NCBI RefSeq assembly: GCF_004366715.1
Contig: NZ_SOQZ01000002.1
Coordinates: 372,001 to 436,000 of the forward strand
Reading direction: 5' to 3'
Length of the DNA: 64,000 nt
Source of the DNA: Meridianimaribacter flavus
GTDB lineage: Bacteria > Bacteroidota > Bacteroidia > Flavobacteriales > Flavobacteriaceae
Position 1 is the first letter of the stretch, and every line of letters starts with the position of its first letter. A program made the translations under genes and the position numbers. The notes under the pieces are model-generated. The model made no database searches. It saw only the letters and a program-made list of their open reading frames with translations, and had not been told where the DNA came from. Positions 63,144-64,000 of the stretch are shown here, piece after piece.

Positions 63144-64000
63144 TTATTGCTTTATAATTCTGATAGTTTCAGTTACATCATTGATAGTAACTTTTACAAA
63201 GTAAGCACCATTGCTTAAGTTGCTCATGCTAACTTCACTTTGTAAACTATTAGGTGCAGTTCTAACAACTTCTTGTCCTAACATGTTGTAAATAGATACA
63301 TTTTGTATATTGCTTTGAGCTTTTAAATTCAACTCATTTTTAACTGGGTTAGGGAAATAAGTAAAAGCGTTTTCACTCTCAACCTCATCAACTCCTAAAG
63401 TATCAGAAGACCAAATCTTCAAATCAAAAGTTTTTCCTGTTGTTGAACCTGGTCCCCATTGAAATACTCTTACATAGTATGTTTCTCCAACAACTAAACT
63501 TGTAGAGTTAATTGTTTCTAAAGCTGGTCCTCCTTCTGTATTATCAGCACAACTAACAGCAGACAAACTTCCACAACTTCCAGAGTATAATTCTATTATT
63601 CCATCAAAATTATCTAGCTCAAGAGTTAAAGTAACATTAGATGTTAAAGCTTCAAAAGAATACCAAACATCATCATTTGGCGTTCCACCACAGCTTTGTG
63701 CAGACATACCTGAACTAGTTGCTGAATCAATAGTTCCTGAAGTTGCACTTGCTGCTCCTGCACTTGCAACACCAGTTTCTTGGATTATAGATTGAGCTGT
63801 AGCACAATCATCATTAGAAAGTCCTGTTGAATCTAAGTTTTGTACTGTAGTTACATGACAATTAAAATCAATGTCACATACAGCGTTCTCAGCCCAATGC
63901 ACTTCAACTTCAACAGCAGTAGACACCCAACTTAATGGTGATGCTCCATGACTTAAAACAGTAGTTCCATCAGCAGCATCGGTTATTGTGATATAACCAC
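63144..64000 (-). CDS. T9SS cargo protein with C-terminal sorting domain, 5' end beyond window
   Basis: The frame stays open to the right edge, reading GYITITDAADGTTVLSHGAS before residue VSTAVEVEVHW, so the start is outside; an internal GTG at 63926 is not the start. About 285 residues visible. A beta-sandwich domain with two Cys pairs (DDVWYSFEALTSNVTLTLELDNFDGIIELYSGSCGSL) recalls PPC-type/CUB-like extracellular domains that bind carbohydrate or protease prodomains. The C-terminus is a type A T9SS sorting domain (TYFPNPVKNELNLKAQSN to AYFVKVTINDVTETIRIIKQ). Extracellular or surface protein; N-terminal catalytic part, if any, unseen. Confidence 0.88.
   Translation of the reverse strand, partial: GYITITDAADGTTVLSHGASPLSWVSTAVEVEVHWAENAVCDIDFNCHVTTVQNLDSTGLSNDDCATAQSIIQETGVASAGAASATSGTIDSATSSGMSAQSCGGTPNDDVWYSFEALTSNVTLTLELDNFDGIIELYSGSCGSLSAVSCADNTEGGPALETINSTSLVVGETYYVRVFQWGPGSTTGKTFDLKIWSSDTLGVDEVESENAFTYFPNPVKNELNLKAQSNIQNVSIYNMLGQEVVRTAPNSLQSEVSMSNLSNGAYFVKVTINDVTETIRIIKQ

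Overview
The window is about 64 kb of an AT-rich (roughly one-third G+C) bacterial chromosome. It very probably comes from a marine member of the Flavobacteriaceae (Bacteroidota). Five things point there: at least four secreted proteins ending in type IX secretion (Por) sorting domains; many lipoproteins and carboxypeptidase-regulatory-domain outer-membrane proteins; a YtxJ-type bacilliredoxin; promoter-like TAnnTTTG boxes; and the gene order pcm / Gfo-Idh oxidoreductase / 3-hydroxyacyl-CoA dehydrogenase / DUF1015 / YggS / exonuclease. I do not name a genus. No tRNA, rRNA, CRISPR array, transposase or integrase was seen. One structural RNA is clear, the small SRP RNA near 16.0 kb on the minus strand.

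Layout. (1) 0-5.5 kb: dihydrolipoyl dehydrogenase (cut by the left edge), a CPBP membrane protease and an Lrp/AsnC regulator, divergent from a PLP-dependent sulfur amino acid lyase that is followed by an NhaC-family transporter. (2) 5.7-10.5 kb: an oxidative-stress block made of a 2-Cys peroxiredoxin/thioredoxin/small-protein operon, KatG with a downstream ankyrin protein, and a fasciclin protein. (3) 10.7-25.9 kb: mostly housekeeping genes, including an ABC-F ATPase, fructose-6-phosphate aldolase-type transaldolase, SDR, SRP RNA, glutamine cyclotransferase, acyl-CoA thioesterase, serine hydroxymethyltransferase and fumarylacetoacetase, mixed with envelope lipoproteins and a T9SS cargo protein. 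(4) 25.9-37.2 kb: an accessory, repeat-rich stretch with almost every gene on the minus strand. It holds unknown membrane and lipoproteins, two tandem T9SS proteins in duplicated flanks, a frameshifted VOC/glyoxalase gene beside its HxlR regulator, a cupin, a sterol desaturase family protein and a serine hydrolase. Between these genes lie several families of short intergenic repeats. (5) 37.2-48.4 kb: bacilliredoxin, ClpB, TraB/GumN protein, DeoC, phosphoglycerate-mutase-like phosphatase, SmpB, two envelope proteins, a single-gene cassette bracketed by inverted repeats, and Pcm. (6) 48.5-58.1 kb: a long co-oriented plus-strand run from the Gfo/Idh oxidoreductase to MiaA. (7) 58.1-64 kb on the minus strand: an RprXY-like two-component system, CoaE, a YbbR-domain protein, a family 2 glycosyltransferase, and a T9SS protein cut by the right edge.

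Most of the window is ordinary core metabolism and envelope biology. The least explained material is the intergenic repeat architecture. A conserved roughly 40-bp tail lies just downstream of three otherwise unrelated unknown genes. One of these genes is bracketed, stop codon to start codon, by a 15-bp inverted repeat next to the pcm stop codon. There are also a 16-bp perfect palindrome recurring in intergenic DNA, and duplicated leader and tail modules around two T9SS genes. Together these suggest a gene-cassette system resembling, but not matching, integron attC cassettes. Other points are two phased palindromes ahead of a sigma-54-like promoter at clpB, an apparent ATT start codon behind two heptanucleotide tandem repeats, a one-base frameshift in a VOC gene, and an ABC-F protein with one degenerate ATP site.
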